From: CAISIP01 sp031396205
Lineage (GTDB): Bacteria > Pseudomonadota > Gammaproteobacteria > Burkholderiales > Burkholderiaceae_C
Assembly: GCA_031396205.1 (NCBI GenBank)
Contig: JANNKH010000085.1
Span: 1 to 64,000, forward strand
Reading direction: 5' to 3'
DNA: 64,000 nucleotides
This document shows, one piece after another, positions 1 to 8,085 of the stretch; the stretch's first letter is position 1; each line of letters opens with the position of its first letter. The translations under genes and the position numbers were made by a program. Under the pieces are notes generated by a model that ran no database searches, was not told the DNA's origin, and saw only the letters and a list, made by a program, of their open reading frames with translations.

Positions 1-5
1 GCGGG

Positions 6-161
6 ACTGGATGTTGCCCCCACGCTCACTGCGTTCGCTGCCCCCCGAGGGGGCCGTCAGTCCCTTCGGAACGGCCGGGCGGTACTGGATGTTGCCCCCA
101 CGCTCACTGCGTTCGCTGCCCCCCGAGGGGGCCGTCAGTCCCTTCGGAACGGCCGGGCGGG
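6..161. repeat. 78-bp tandem repeat, two copies
   Basis: Two nearly identical 78-base units lie head to tail (about 6-83 and 84-161), and the first few bases of a third copy follow before the dmsC-like start codon. Each unit has a tight hairpin, GCCCCC-CGA-GGGGGC, and a second possible stem, GGCCGT...ACGGCC. From memory, closely similar GC-rich units are very common between genes in Comamonadaceae, which suggests a dispersed REP-like element. It lies between an upstream gene outside the window and dmsC, so it could affect read-through or mRNA stability. That role is inference. Confidence 0.8.
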
Positions 162-168
162 ACTGACC

Positions 169-1101
169 ATGCATCCTGCTTTCTCCATCCTGTTCTTCAC
201 CACCCTGGCCGGCTCGGCGCAAGGCCTGGTGGTCGCGCTGGCGCTGGCCAGATTGCTCGGCGTGGCTATGGCGCCCGGCTTTGTGCTGGCGGCACTGGCC
301 GTCGCCGAAGTCCTGCTGCTGGCCGGCCTGGCGGCTTCCTTCCTGCACCTGGGTCGCAAGATGCGGGCCTGGCGTGCGGTGCTGATGTGGCGCACCTCCT
401 GGATGTCGCGCGAGGTGATCATCCTGCCGGGCTTCATCGCACTGGTGGCACTGTGGTGGCTTGCCGAGCGCGCAGGCGTCGCTGCGCGCTGGGGCGCCCT
501 GTTTCCGCTGCTGGCCATCGTTGGCGCTGTCGCACTTTGGTACTGCACCGCGATGATCTACGCTTGCCTGCGCTTCATCGAGGAATGGGCGCATCCGCTG
601 ACCATCATCAATTTCACGCTGATCGGCCTCGCTTCGGGTTTGCTGCTGGCCTGTGCGCTCGCAGCGCTGGCAGGCGAAGCCGACCTGATTGCCGCCACCG
701 GCAGCTCGGCCCTGGCCATCACACTGAGCGCCTGGATTGTGCGCACACTGTCACTGCGCCGCAATGCTGGCATCCGGCACAAGTCGACGCTGCAATCGGC
801 GACTGGCATTCAATCGCCAAACCTGGTGCAGAAGTCCATGGGCATGTCGGCTGGTGCGTTCAACACGCGCGAGTTCTTCCATGGTGCCAAACAGGCCACG
901 ATGCTCAACGCCCGCATCGGTTTTCAGCTGCTGGCTTTTGCCGTTCCGGCGTTGTTGATGGTCTGGGGCATCACCAGCCACAGCGGCTGGCCCTGGATGC
1001 TGGCGGTGCTGGTGCAGGCACCGGGATTGATCGCCGAGCGCTGGGTGTTTTTCGCGCAGGCGAAACATCCGCAGAACCTGTATTACCAGGTGGTGTCGTG
1101 A
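169..1101 (+). CDS. DmsC/NrfD-type membrane anchor subunit of a molybdopterin oxidoreductase
   Basis: The 310-residue protein is almost entirely hydrophobic, with about eight membrane segments, and matches the DmsC family (anchor subunit of DMSO-reductase-like enzymes). Recognisable stretches are the conserved WRTSWMSRE segment near residue 80 and the C-terminal ERWVFFAQA. Such a subunit holds a catalytic molybdopterin subunit and an iron-sulfur subunit at the inner membrane and passes quinol electrons to them. Those partner genes would be expected just upstream, outside the window. The ATG follows the 78-bp repeat by a few bases. The substrate (DMSO, another S- or N-oxide, or other) cannot be read from this subunit. 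Confidence 0.85.
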   Translation: MHPAFSILFFTTLAGSAQGLVVALALARLLGVAMAPGFVLAALAVAEVLLLAGLAASFLHLGRKMRAWRAVLMWRTSWMSREVIILPGFIALVALWWLAERAGVAARWGALFPLLAIVGAVALWYCTAMIYACLRFIEEWAHPLTIINFTLIGLASGLLLACALAALAGEADLIAATGSSALAITLSAWIVRTLSLRRNAGIRHKSTLQSATGIQSPNLVQKSMGMSAGAFNTREFFHGAKQATMLNARIGFQLLAFAVPALLMVWGITSHSGWPWMLAVLVQAPGLIAERWVFFAQAKHPQNLYYQVVS

Positions 1102-1134
1102 TCGATGCGGCGATGAACCGCACAATGGCATGCC

Positions 1135-1437
1135 ATGAACGCTGCCAAAGCAACCAAGGTGAGCATCCTGCCACGATCTGTTCCATCGAATCAACGCAAG
1201 GCAAACACAGCACAGAATCGCGACGAACCGTTTGACTGGCACAGCGACCCGATCACAGTGGCGACGCCAGTGGGCGACGCATACAAGAACACCCAAAATG
1301 TGCGGCGGTTCCTGCGTGTTCAATGCGCTGACCCGTTCCGGTTTGACCGTCCTTTCATGCAATGGATCAAGGACGGCAGCAACAAGACGATGGGCGATGT
1401 CGCGCAGGAGTGGAAGCGGCGGCGCGGCGGCGAATGA
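1135..1437 (+). CDS. Small DUF6434-like protein
   Basis: The 100-residue protein has a lysine/asparagine-rich start and a C-terminal part reading FDWHSDPIT, then YKNTQNVRRFLR and FRFDRPFMQW, and ending in a basic RRRGG tail. I recognise this as the DUF6434 pattern, sometimes found attached to SAP DNA-binding domains. Here it stands alone, without a visible SAP domain. The function is unknown; the basic tail and the SAP association suggest nucleic-acid contact, which is inference. It starts 33 bases after the dmsC-like stop and could be co-transcribed with it. Confidence 0.6.
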   Translation: MNAAKATKVSILPRSVPSNQRKANTAQNRDEPFDWHSDPITVATPVGDAYKNTQNVRRFLRVQCADPFRFDRPFMQWIKDGSNKTMGDVAQEWKRRRGGE

Positions 1438-1967
1438 CAATCCCGACCAAACTGGTCACCGCTTGCACACCCGTACCTCGCCGTCCAGCAGGCCGCGCAC
1501 CGGCTCTTCGACGCGGCTCCAATCGCTGGCCTTGACATCACCCGCGGGACGGGCGGCGCGTTTGCATGCAGGATTGGCGCGGCGCATGTTGTTTGAACTC
1601 CAGCGGGTCTTCAGCCGGCATGGTTCAGTTGATGGGAACGCCTGCAGGCGGATATTTGCGTCCTGCTTAGCCATCGATACGGCAAATATTGTTGCTCAAA
1701 CGTCAACTACATGCCCAGATAAGCAGCATGGACCCACAACCTCTGGTCATTGTCCCGGCTATCGCGCAGGCTGGCAGCACCAGCACGGCCGCGCTCAATC
1801 CGTCGACAGGAATGCATTGACGCAAACCCAGGCGACCAAACCGGCGCGGGAGTAAGATACACCGCATAGGGAGCGCGTAAGGTTTCCTAGCCGGGTCAAA
1901 GCAGACACCCGGCACGTGAAGACGCTTCGTCCAAGCCTGCTCCATCCCCTCGGGGCGGAGTGCGTGC
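1438..1967. other. Gene-free stretch
   Basis: No convincing gene is seen. Short open frames exist on both strands, but none resembles a known family. A small stem, GCCGGGT...ACCCGGC, lies near 1890-1913 without a T run, so it is not a clear terminator. The 3' part must carry the promoter and ribosome site of the next gene. Confidence 0.5.
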
Positions 1968-3011
1968 ATGGCCAGCGAAGTGTCAAATCCAGGGAATACC
2001 AGCCAGCGCAACGGGATGGCAGCTCACACGCCAACGATCCTGCTGCGCCGAGACGAAGTCGAGGCGCTCCTCTCTCCAACACGGTGCATCGTGGCCGTCG
2101 AAGACGCTTTCCGCAAGGCAGCGCTCGGTGAAGTCCCTGCGCCGGCGATCCTCGGAATGCATGCGCGTGACGGTAGTTTTCATGTCAAGGCAGGGCTTCT
2201 CGAGACGGATTCGCCTTATTTCGCGGCTAAGGTTAACGCCAACTTTCCACAGAATGCAGCTCGCTTTGGCCTGCCGACTATTCAGGGCGCTGTGTTGCTC
2301 TTTGACGGGACGAACGGCAGGCTTCTCGCGGTAATGGATTCGATGGCGCTGACTGCGCTCAGGACTGCTGCCGCCACAGCGGTGGCGGCGAAGCACCTTT
2401 CGCGAGCCTCGAGCGCCACCGTGCTGATCTGCGGCTGCGGCGCCCAGGCGCTCGCGCAGCTCAAGGCGCTGTTGTGTGTCCGCAGCCCTAGCCGGTTCTT
2501 TGCCTTTGACCTGGATGCGGCAAAGGCGACCGCGTTTGCGGCGGTAGCCGAGATAGCGCTGGGTGTCAGCGTCGCACCGGTCGAAGACCTTCAGGCGAGG
2601 ATGCTGGAAAGCGACATCGTGATCACTTGCACCACCTCAAAGAAGGCATTCGTCACATCGGCAATGGTCCGGCCCGGGACCTTCATCGCTGCGGTGGGCG
2701 CGGACCACGAGGACAAGCAGGCGATCGCGTCCGAACTCATGGTGCGCGCGAAAGTGGTGGCTGACGTCAAAGAGCAGGCATGCCGGATCGGCGACCTGCA
2801 CCATGCCATTTCCGATGGCATCATGCGCGCAGCGGACGTATATGCGGAGCTTGGAGAGATCGTTGCCGGCCTGAAGGCGGCGCGCGAGGGCGACCAGGAG
2901 GTCACCATCTTCGACTCCACCGGTACAGGGCTGCAAGACGTGGCGGCAGCAATCGCCGTCTATCGCCGAGCCCTGCAAGAGGGCCGTGGCAATGGCTATC
3001 CACTCGCATGA
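1968..3011 (+). CDS. Ornithine cyclodeaminase / mu-crystallin family NAD(P)-dependent enzyme
   Basis: The 347-residue protein belongs to the ornithine cyclodeaminase/mu-crystallin fold family. The central Rossmann motif GCGAQA (around residue 155), the preceding substrate-side segment with ALRTAAATAVAA, and the later AVGADHEDKQ loop are typical. Members include ornithine cyclodeaminase, alanine dehydrogenase (archaeal type), ketimine reductase and opine-related synthases, so the substrate is not assigned. The start at 1968 is favoured by GGAG seven bases upstream; a second in-frame ATG lies at 2016. It stands alone, with gene debris downstream. Confidence 0.85.
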   Translation: MASEVSNPGNTSQRNGMAAHTPTILLRRDEVEALLSPTRCIVAVEDAFRKAALGEVPAPAILGMHARDGSFHVKAGLLETDSPYFAAKVNANFPQNAARFGLPTIQGAVLLFDGTNGRLLAVMDSMALTALRTAAATAVAAKHLSRASSATVLICGCGAQALAQLKALLCVRSPSRFFAFDLDAAKATAFAAVAEIALGVSVAPVEDLQARMLESDIVITCTTSKKAFVTSAMVRPGTFIAAVGADHEDKQAIASELMVRAKVVADVKEQACRIGDLHHAISDGIMRAADVYAELGEIVAGLKAAREGDQEVTIFDSTGTGLQDVAAAIAVYRRALQEGRGNGYPLA

Positions 3012-3212
3012 GCAGGCTAGGCGAGCGACCACCCCAACGCCGGCGCCTGGATCAACGCTCGAGCCAGGTAGCCTAGCCGGGCACGCATGGCACCCGATCC
3101 CGAAAGACGTTCCGTCTCAAGCTTAGTTCCCTACGCCTATGGGGAAGGAGCACGCATGAAAATCGAAAGTGATTCGAATCGCGTAGTCAGGCGAACGGCT
3201 CGGCCGCCTGCC

Positions 3213-3404
3213 CGTCGGGTCACAGTACCCAGGAGTGTGCTCGGGTGCTTCATGAAGTGCACGACCGACCCCGTGGCTACCGACGTTCTCGACAGTCTTG
3301 CAGCCGTATGTCTTCGCAGTTCGCTGAATTGCGGCGCCGATGCCATTGATGGGAGGGCCAGCGTGAGCATGCTTCATGGCTTGCTCGAGGGCCGTGCGAG
3401 TGGC
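3213..3404 (-). pseudogene. Relic of a type I methionine aminopeptidase
   Basis: On the minus strand, the frame from 3404 to 3213 reads like the central part of a type I methionine aminopeptidase. The helix ATRTALEQAMKHA is followed by INGIGAAIQRTAKTYGC and then the metal-site segment SHGVGRALHEAPEHTPGY. The family's Gly-His-Gly-(Ile/Val)-Gly motif is recognisable, but the first glycine has become serine. The N-terminal catalytic part and the C-terminal Glu motifs are absent, so the fragment cannot be functional. It is probably a decayed second map copy. The boundaries are approximate. Confidence 0.6.
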
Positions 3405-3557
3405 ATGGCACAAGCGCGTCTTCAGTGGGCTGATCGGGAGCACACCAATCGTTCCTCCGGCAACGGAGAGATTGCATGGCATGCGCGACAGGGTCCCGGT
3501 GCTCCGGCGCACCGCGACAACCTGCGGCCGCTCGGTGGCGAAATCGGCGCCAGCATG

Positions 3558-3662
3558 CTCGAACCCGTCGCGGCTGGCGGCATCAGCAAGGCCGCGTTGC
3601 AGCTGGGCCGCGGCAAATCGGTGGTGTCGCGGCAACGGGCCCGGCTTGAGGCCGATCGCGCA
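3558..3662 (+). pseudogene. Relic of a LysR-type helix-turn-helix
   Basis: The plus-strand frame at 3558-3662 encodes a stretch with GGISKAALQLGRGKSVVSRQ and RLEAD, very like the N-terminal helix-turn-helix of LysR regulators (A-G-x-F-S-x-A-A-x-x-L-G...S-x-V-S-R-Q...L-E). No start codon with a normal N-terminus and no effector domain follows. It is read as a fragment of a lost regulator. Chance resemblance is possible but unlikely for this spacing. Confidence 0.45.
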
Positions 3663-3967
3663 CGGGACAGCCGCGAGTCACTCGCGACGACTTGCCGCCA
3701 CATGACTGGGCGGACCCGCCCGTCGCCGAAACCAGTGTCGCAGCCGCTCAATCGGATTGCGCATCCTGCGCTGTTTCATGGGGTGCCGGTAACACGCGCT
3801 TGACGGCGTACACCGTCAAGCTGCCCGTCGGGGTAGCCACCATCGCAGGAATGTGCGCCAGTGTAGGAAATCGCGCCAGGCTTTTTCGTCCGCTTCGACT
3901 ACAGGTGCCAAACCAATTCGACTGCACACTGTACGCTTGCGCGCTGTTGCGCCATGTAAAGGTACCC

Positions 3968-4900
3968 ATGAAAAATGTTCTCTTATCCAAGCCAGGTGTT
4001 GCGCGTGGGCTTTGCGCGCTGCTGCTGCTATCGCTGCTGTCCGCCTGCGGCGGGGGTGGGGATGATGACGAGCCGGAGCAGGTAGTCGGCAACTACACCG
4101 CCTTCAGCAACCCCGAGACCGTCGCGGTGCTGGGCTATAGCGGAGACGTTTCCGAACCCTTCATCAGCCGTGATGGCGCGTACCTGTTCTTCAACAACAG
4201 CGGGCGCAAGAACATATTTTTTGCGCGTTTTGTCGACGCCAGAACGTTCCAGTATGCAGGTGCGTTGAGCTCCATCAACACCTCTGCGGTGGAGGGTGCA
4301 CCCAGCATGGACGCTGCCAACAAGTTCTACTATGTATCGACATCGCGCTACAACAACCCGCCGGGTACGCTGGACACCTTGTTCACTGGTAATTGGAATG
4401 GCACCGCGGTCAGCGGACGGGCCAGCGTCACCGGTCTGGCCAGCCCGATCGCGGGTTTCGTAGACTTTGACGTCGAAGTCAGCCCTGACGGCTCCACTTT
4501 GTACTTCAGCGAGGGCGACTTCCGCGGAGGCAACAGCGTGCCCATCACCGGCGACATCCTGGTTGGCGTCAACGGTGGCGCCAGTGGTTTCTCGACACTG
4601 TCCAACAGCGCATCCATCATGGCCAATGTGAATACATCCAAGCTCGAATATGCACCGGCCATATCGGCCAACGGCCTGGAACTTTTCTTCACCCGGTTCG
4701 ACGTGGTGCGCCAACAAAGCCGCATCTACCGCACCGAGCGCAGTTCCGTTGGCGCAGCATTTGGCGTACCCGATCTGGTGACAGCCATCACCGGATTCGT
4801 GGAGGGGCCGGCGCTGTCTCCGGACGAGAAGTCGCTGTACTACCACCAGCGCAGCGAGACCAATGGCGCGCTGCAGTTGTTCCGGGTCACGCGCCCTTGA
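3968..4900 (+). CDS. Lipoprotein with PD40/TolB-like beta-propeller repeats
   Basis: The 310-residue product begins with a basic N-terminus, a hydrophobic stretch and the lipobox LLSAC, followed by GGGGDDDE, so it should be lipidated and exported. The rest carries recurring segments such as ISRDGAYLFFNN, VSPDGSTLYFSE, ISANGLELFFTR and LSPDEKSLYYHQ. This SPDG-x-x-L-Y-F pattern is that of PD40/TolB-type beta-propeller blades. Such proteins bind proteins or ligands in the periplasm or on the outer membrane; no enzymatic motif is seen. The start at 3968 is chosen because upstream in-frame sequence is not signal-like. The gene appears monocistronic. Confidence 0.75.
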   Translation: MKNVLLSKPGVARGLCALLLLSLLSACGGGGDDDEPEQVVGNYTAFSNPETVAVLGYSGDVSEPFISRDGAYLFFNNSGRKNIFFARFVDARTFQYAGALSSINTSAVEGAPSMDAANKFYYVSTSRYNNPPGTLDTLFTGNWNGTAVSGRASVTGLASPIAGFVDFDVEVSPDGSTLYFSEGDFRGGNSVPITGDILVGVNGGASGFSTLSNSASIMANVNTSKLEYAPAISANGLELFFTRFDVVRQQSRIYRTERSSVGAAFGVPDLVTAITGFVEGPALSPDEKSLYYHQRSETNGALQLFRVTRP

Positions 4901-5142
4901 GTGTCGGCGGCGCCTGTGTGACGCAAACGTTGGGCAGTTGACCCTCCATTTGACCGTGGGCTGGCTCAGTCACATGGCCGGGGTGTCCAGCCAGGGGCAC
5001 ATGTAGCGGATCGTGCGCGCGGGGACGCCGGTGATACTTCGGCAACCCAAGGTACCCCGCATTTCAGGAGGTCGCGCAAGCGCGGGCAAGCCGGGCTGTT
5101 GCGGTCGGCAATACCTCCCGCCGCCCGCATGTTGCCTGTCGT

Positions 5143-6300
5143 TCACCGGCCCAGGAACTCGCCGACCGCCTTGAAGTCGTCGAACCGGTCGCAGACGGCC
5201 TTGATGACCATCAGGATCGGCATTCCCAGCAGCAGGCCCCAGGCACCCCACAACCAGCCCCAGGCCAGCACACCCACGAAGACCGCCACCGGATTCATCT
5301 TGCTCGCGCGACTCGTCAGCCAGGGCGTCAACAGGAACCCCTCGATGCTGTTGATGAGCAGGGAGATGCCGGCAATCAGTCCAGCCATCTCCAGCGTGCC
5401 AAACTGCAGGAACCCGACCATCGCCGAACCGGCGGTGATGACCACATTGCCAAGGTAGGGCACCAGGTTGAGCACCGCCGCGGCCACGCCCCATACCGCC
5501 GCGTTTTCCAGGCCGACCGCGACGAAACTCAGCCACGTGGCGACACCGACCAGGCTGCTGGTGAAGATCTGCACTGCCATGTAGCGCTGGATCTGGTCAT
5601 GGACCTCTTTCATCGCCTCCAGCGTGATCCGTCGGCGACCCAGCGTGGGCCCGGCCAGCCGGACGAGTTTGCGCCGGAACGTGTCGCCGGACGCCATCAA
5701 AAAGAAGGTGATCAGCGTGACGACCACGATCTGTCCCAGCATCGCCAGCAAACCCATGGTGCCGGTCCACACATAGTCGCTGACGTTGATCCGGGGCTTT
5801 TCGATCTGGACCCGCTGTACGCCGCGCTCCACGGGTAGGGCGCGGTTCGACTCGGCTGCGGCCTGCTCCAGTTGGGTTGCGGCCTTTTGAACCGCTGCCA
5901 GCGGGCTCACCGGTTTGCCGGGCCGCGCACGCAAGGTGTCGCGCAGTTTTTGTGCCGCCACCGGCAAGGACTCGATCAGACGGCCGGCGTCGTCGCTCAG
6001 TGAATAGGCCCCCGCACCGGCGCCACCCACGATCGCCAGCACCACGACAGCGGCGCTCAAAGCGCGCGGGACTCCGTGCCGGGCCGACCAGTCCACCAGC
6101 GGCGAGAGTCCATAACTGAAGAGCACTCCCACCATCAGCGGAATAATGACCGCGCTGGCCCAGTGCAGGGTGTACACGCAGGCCAGCGAGGCAAGGACTA
6201 CCAGCGAAAAACTGCGCACGTCGCCCGGCCGCGGTGCAGCAGGAACTGCCAGCTCGTCAAGTCGGACAGGGTCGGCTACAGGGCGGTCGGCGGTGCTCAC
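5143..6300 (-). CDS. AI-2E family (PerM-like) membrane transporter
   Basis: The 385-residue protein has the AI-2E/PerM family layout: paired N-terminal membrane helices, a soluble linker (about residues 100-165), then a helical block with LITFFLMASGD, LNLVPYLGNV and a C-terminal pair. Family members export small molecules or ions, including the TqsA autoinducer exporter and Na+/H+ antiporter-like proteins; the substrate here is unknown. It starts with GTG at 6300, and the stop of the upstream Met-rich lipoprotein overlaps it as GTGA, so the two are translationally coupled. Confidence 0.85.
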   Translation of the reverse strand: MSTADRPVADPVRLDELAVPAAPRPGDVRSFSLVVLASLACVYTLHWASAVIIPLMVGVLFSYGLSPLVDWSARHGVPRALSAAVVVLAIVGGAGAGAYSLSDDAGRLIESLPVAAQKLRDTLRARPGKPVSPLAAVQKAATQLEQAAAESNRALPVERGVQRVQIEKPRINVSDYVWTGTMGLLAMLGQIVVVTLITFFLMASGDTFRRKLVRLAGPTLGRRRITLEAMKEVHDQIQRYMAVQIFTSSLVGVATWLSFVAVGLENAAVWGVAAAVLNLVPYLGNVVITAGSAMVGFLQFGTLEMAGLIAGISLLINSIEGFLLTPWLTSRASKMNPVAVFVGVLAWGWLWGAWGLLLGMPILMVIKAVCDRFDDFKAVGEFLGR

Positions 6301-6713
6301 CTGGTAGGGGCGTCCGGCATCCGGTCCATCATCATCTTCATCATTGTCTGCATCATCTCCATGCGCTTGGCCATCATCATTTGATGGGCACCCATTTCTC
6401 CGGACATGCCCTGCATTTTCGGCATGCCCTGCATGTCACCCATGCCGCCCATCATGGCCATGCCCCCCTGCATGGCTCTCATGTGCTCGGCCATCAGCAC
6501 GCTGCGCTCTTGCGGCGTCTTCGCGCCCATCATCTTTTCGTGCATGTCGCGCATGGTTTTCATCTGCGCGTCCATCGTGGCCATGGAGTGGGGGCCGGCC
6601 ATGGCGCCACCCTGCACGCTGCCCATGGGCGTCGCCGGCGCGGTGTTGCAGCCTACCAGCAGGCTGGCGCCCGAGAGGGCAATGGCAAGAAGGATGAATC
6701 TAAAACTGGTCAT
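6297..6713 (-). CDS. Methionine-rich lipoprotein, possible copper-binding
   Basis: The 138-residue protein has a signal sequence with lipobox LLVGC and then a mature part extremely rich in methionine, with runs such as GGMAMMGGMGDM and QTMMKMMMDRM, plus scattered histidines. Clusters of Met with His are the usual way periplasmic proteins hold Cu(I) or Ag(I), so a metal-chaperone or sequestration role is plausible but inferred. The gene lies 49 bases after a small Met/His/Gly-rich membrane peptide gene and overlaps the following permease by four bases. The three probably form one operon. Confidence 0.7.
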   Translation of the reverse strand: MTSFRFILLAIALSGASLLVGCNTAPATPMGSVQGGAMAGPHSMATMDAQMKTMRDMHEKMMGAKTPQERSVLMAEHMRAMQGGMAMMGGMGDMQGMPKMQGMSGEMGAHQMMMAKRMEMMQTMMKMMMDRMPDAPTR

Positions 6714-6762
6714 AGGAGACTCCTGGTGGATTTGACTAGAACGTAAAAAGCAGGCGCTTGGG

Positions 6763-6972
6763 TCATTTGCGGCCCCGTCTGACGATCCATACGACCAGGG
6801 CTATCACCACGATGGCGAGCAGGAGCGGCACGCCCATGCCGCCGTATCCGTCCCCTCCCATCCAGTGCCCACCCCAAAAGCCTCCATTCATCATGTTTCC
6901 GTTTTGCGCCAGCGCAGGGCCGCTCCCCAGAAACGACAGAGCGGCAAACAAGATCAAAAGCAAGGTTTTCAT
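6763..6972 (-). CDS. Small Gly/Met/His-rich membrane peptide
   Basis: The 69-residue protein has an N-terminal signal peptide ending near ALAQ, a short glycine-, methionine-, histidine- and tryptophan-rich segment (NMMNGGFWGGHWMGG), one membrane helix and an RRGRK cytoplasmic end. The topology suggests an exported metal-touching loop anchored in the inner membrane. It is the first gene of the operon with the Met-rich lipoprotein and the PerM-like transporter. A GGAGA ribosome site precedes the ATG. No specific function is recognised. Confidence 0.7.
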   Translation of the reverse strand: MKTLLLILFAALSFLGSGPALAQNGNMMNGGFWGGHWMGGDGYGGMGVPLLLAIVVIALVVWIVRRGRK

Positions 6973-7727
6973 GGTGTCTCTCCAAAAATATGATTGACGA
7001 ATGGGTCGGCTGGATCAGGCCGGCAGGGGCAAGGAAGGAGCGCAAATCCAGGAGTCTTGCGATGCCAGGAGGTCGCGCACGCGTTCGTGTCGCGGCTTCA
7101 TGGAGCCAGTTCGTGAGGCGCGCGCCAGGCGGGCCCGCATCAACAGGTGGCTACAACAATAGCCGCGAATATCGCAGCCGCATGGGTGGTTCGGGCGCAC
7201 CGGACGGGCTTGCGCCGGATGGTCCGGGGCCCGCAACGACCACGGGCGCCGAGAGGCTCCACAGCACGGCAAGAGTTTCATGGTGCAGCCGCCCCGCCAT
7301 TGCAGGTCGCCCGTGCAAGTACGGCCGGGCTCTGTGCATACCGCACATCAGGGGGACAGGCGGAAAATCGCTTCACACAGGCAGCATGCGCCTGCCCTGC
7401 GGCGGGCCTCTGTGCGCTGGCAGACACAAGAGCCGAAATTGCAGCGCGCAGCAAGCACCAGGGCGGCAATGCGGTCGACAGCCCCCGCGCTGCGAGCACC
7501 ATATTGGCCCGTTTGCCGCCGCTCTGCGGGCCAGCCCGGCGCCCACCATCACAGGGTCGGGGCTTGGGGGGCTGCATCGGGGCGGCCGCGCGTCGCCGGC
7601 GGGTTGTCGCTGCAGCCAATGCAGCGGCTGCGTGGGGCAACAGCGTACGCTTTCCGTACCGGCCAAACACCGCCGCAACCAGCAGTCGACGCCCCCATCG
7701 ACCGATGACGTTCGAGTATCATTTTTC
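6973..7727. other. Gene-free stretch upstream of the sugar-operon remnant
   Basis: No gene is recognised on either strand. The open frames here have mixed composition and match no family I know. It probably contains the promoter of the minus-strand metal/permease operon at its left end and the junction of the deletion that removed most of an ABC transporter operon at its right end. Confidence 0.5.
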
Positions 7728-7757
7728 TTGACATACGAATATATTCACGCTTACGAT
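7728..7757 (+). promoter_or_regulatory. Candidate sigma-70 promoter with overlapping operator
   Basis: A perfect TTGACA (7728-7733) is followed after 17 bases by TTACGA (7751-7756). The spacer holds the palindrome GAATATATTC (7737-7746). The segment TTCACGCTTACGA overlapping the -10 repeats nine bases of the palindrome TTCACGCTTGTGAA found upstream of the LacI-family gene (11167-11180). This suggests that the LacI-type regulator controlled both places. It would drive the truncated permease and the dehydrogenase behind it. Confidence 0.5.
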
Positions 7758-7795
7758 GACCGCGGGACCTTGCTCACGGAGTATGAAAATGGGGC

Positions 7796-8053
7796 CGCGG
7801 ACCGGGAGTCGCCGCCACGGCGGTCATCACCTTCATCATGGCGTGGAACGAATTCCTTCTGGCCCTGGTCCTGACAACCCGAGAGGCAAAGACACTGCCT
7901 GTCGCCATCATGGGGTTCCTCTCCTATGAAGGGGCCGACTGGGGTCTCGTTGCTTCAGGCGCCACCTTGATCATGGCACCGGTCGTGTTCTTCACCTTCT
8001 TCATCCAGAAATACCTGGTAACCGGGCTCGGCGGCGGCGCGGTCCGAGACTGA
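7796..8053 (+). pseudogene. C-terminal stub of a sugar ABC transporter permease (MalG type)
   Basis: From about 7799 the frame reads PGVAATAVITFIMAWNEF and continues to the end of a MalG-like inner-membrane permease, including two membrane helices and the usual short C-terminal tail. Family members have about 270-300 residues; only about 85 remain, and the EAA loop that docks to the ATPase is gone. A stop codon in this frame at 7784 rules out a longer protein. An internal ATG at 7838 could at most give a 71-residue peptide. The binding protein and the other permease are missing, so a deletion probably ends here. Confidence 0.75.
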
Positions 8054-8085
8054 CCACAAGCGCCGGCATCCTTACGGAGTTCAAC

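Larger units (their letters stand above)
3012..3967. other. Degraded intergenic region (gene graveyard)
   Basis: This stretch of almost 1 kb has no intact gene. It contains at least two recognisable protein relics on opposite strands, listed separately: a methionine aminopeptidase piece and a LysR helix-turn-helix piece. The remainder is open in several frames only because of high GC content. It looks like the trace of deleted genes. Confidence 0.6.

Noticed and set aside
3172..3181. GATTCGAATC, resembling a tRNA T-loop
   Set aside because: No acceptor, D or anticodon arms can be drawn around it; it is a chance palindrome in degraded sequence.
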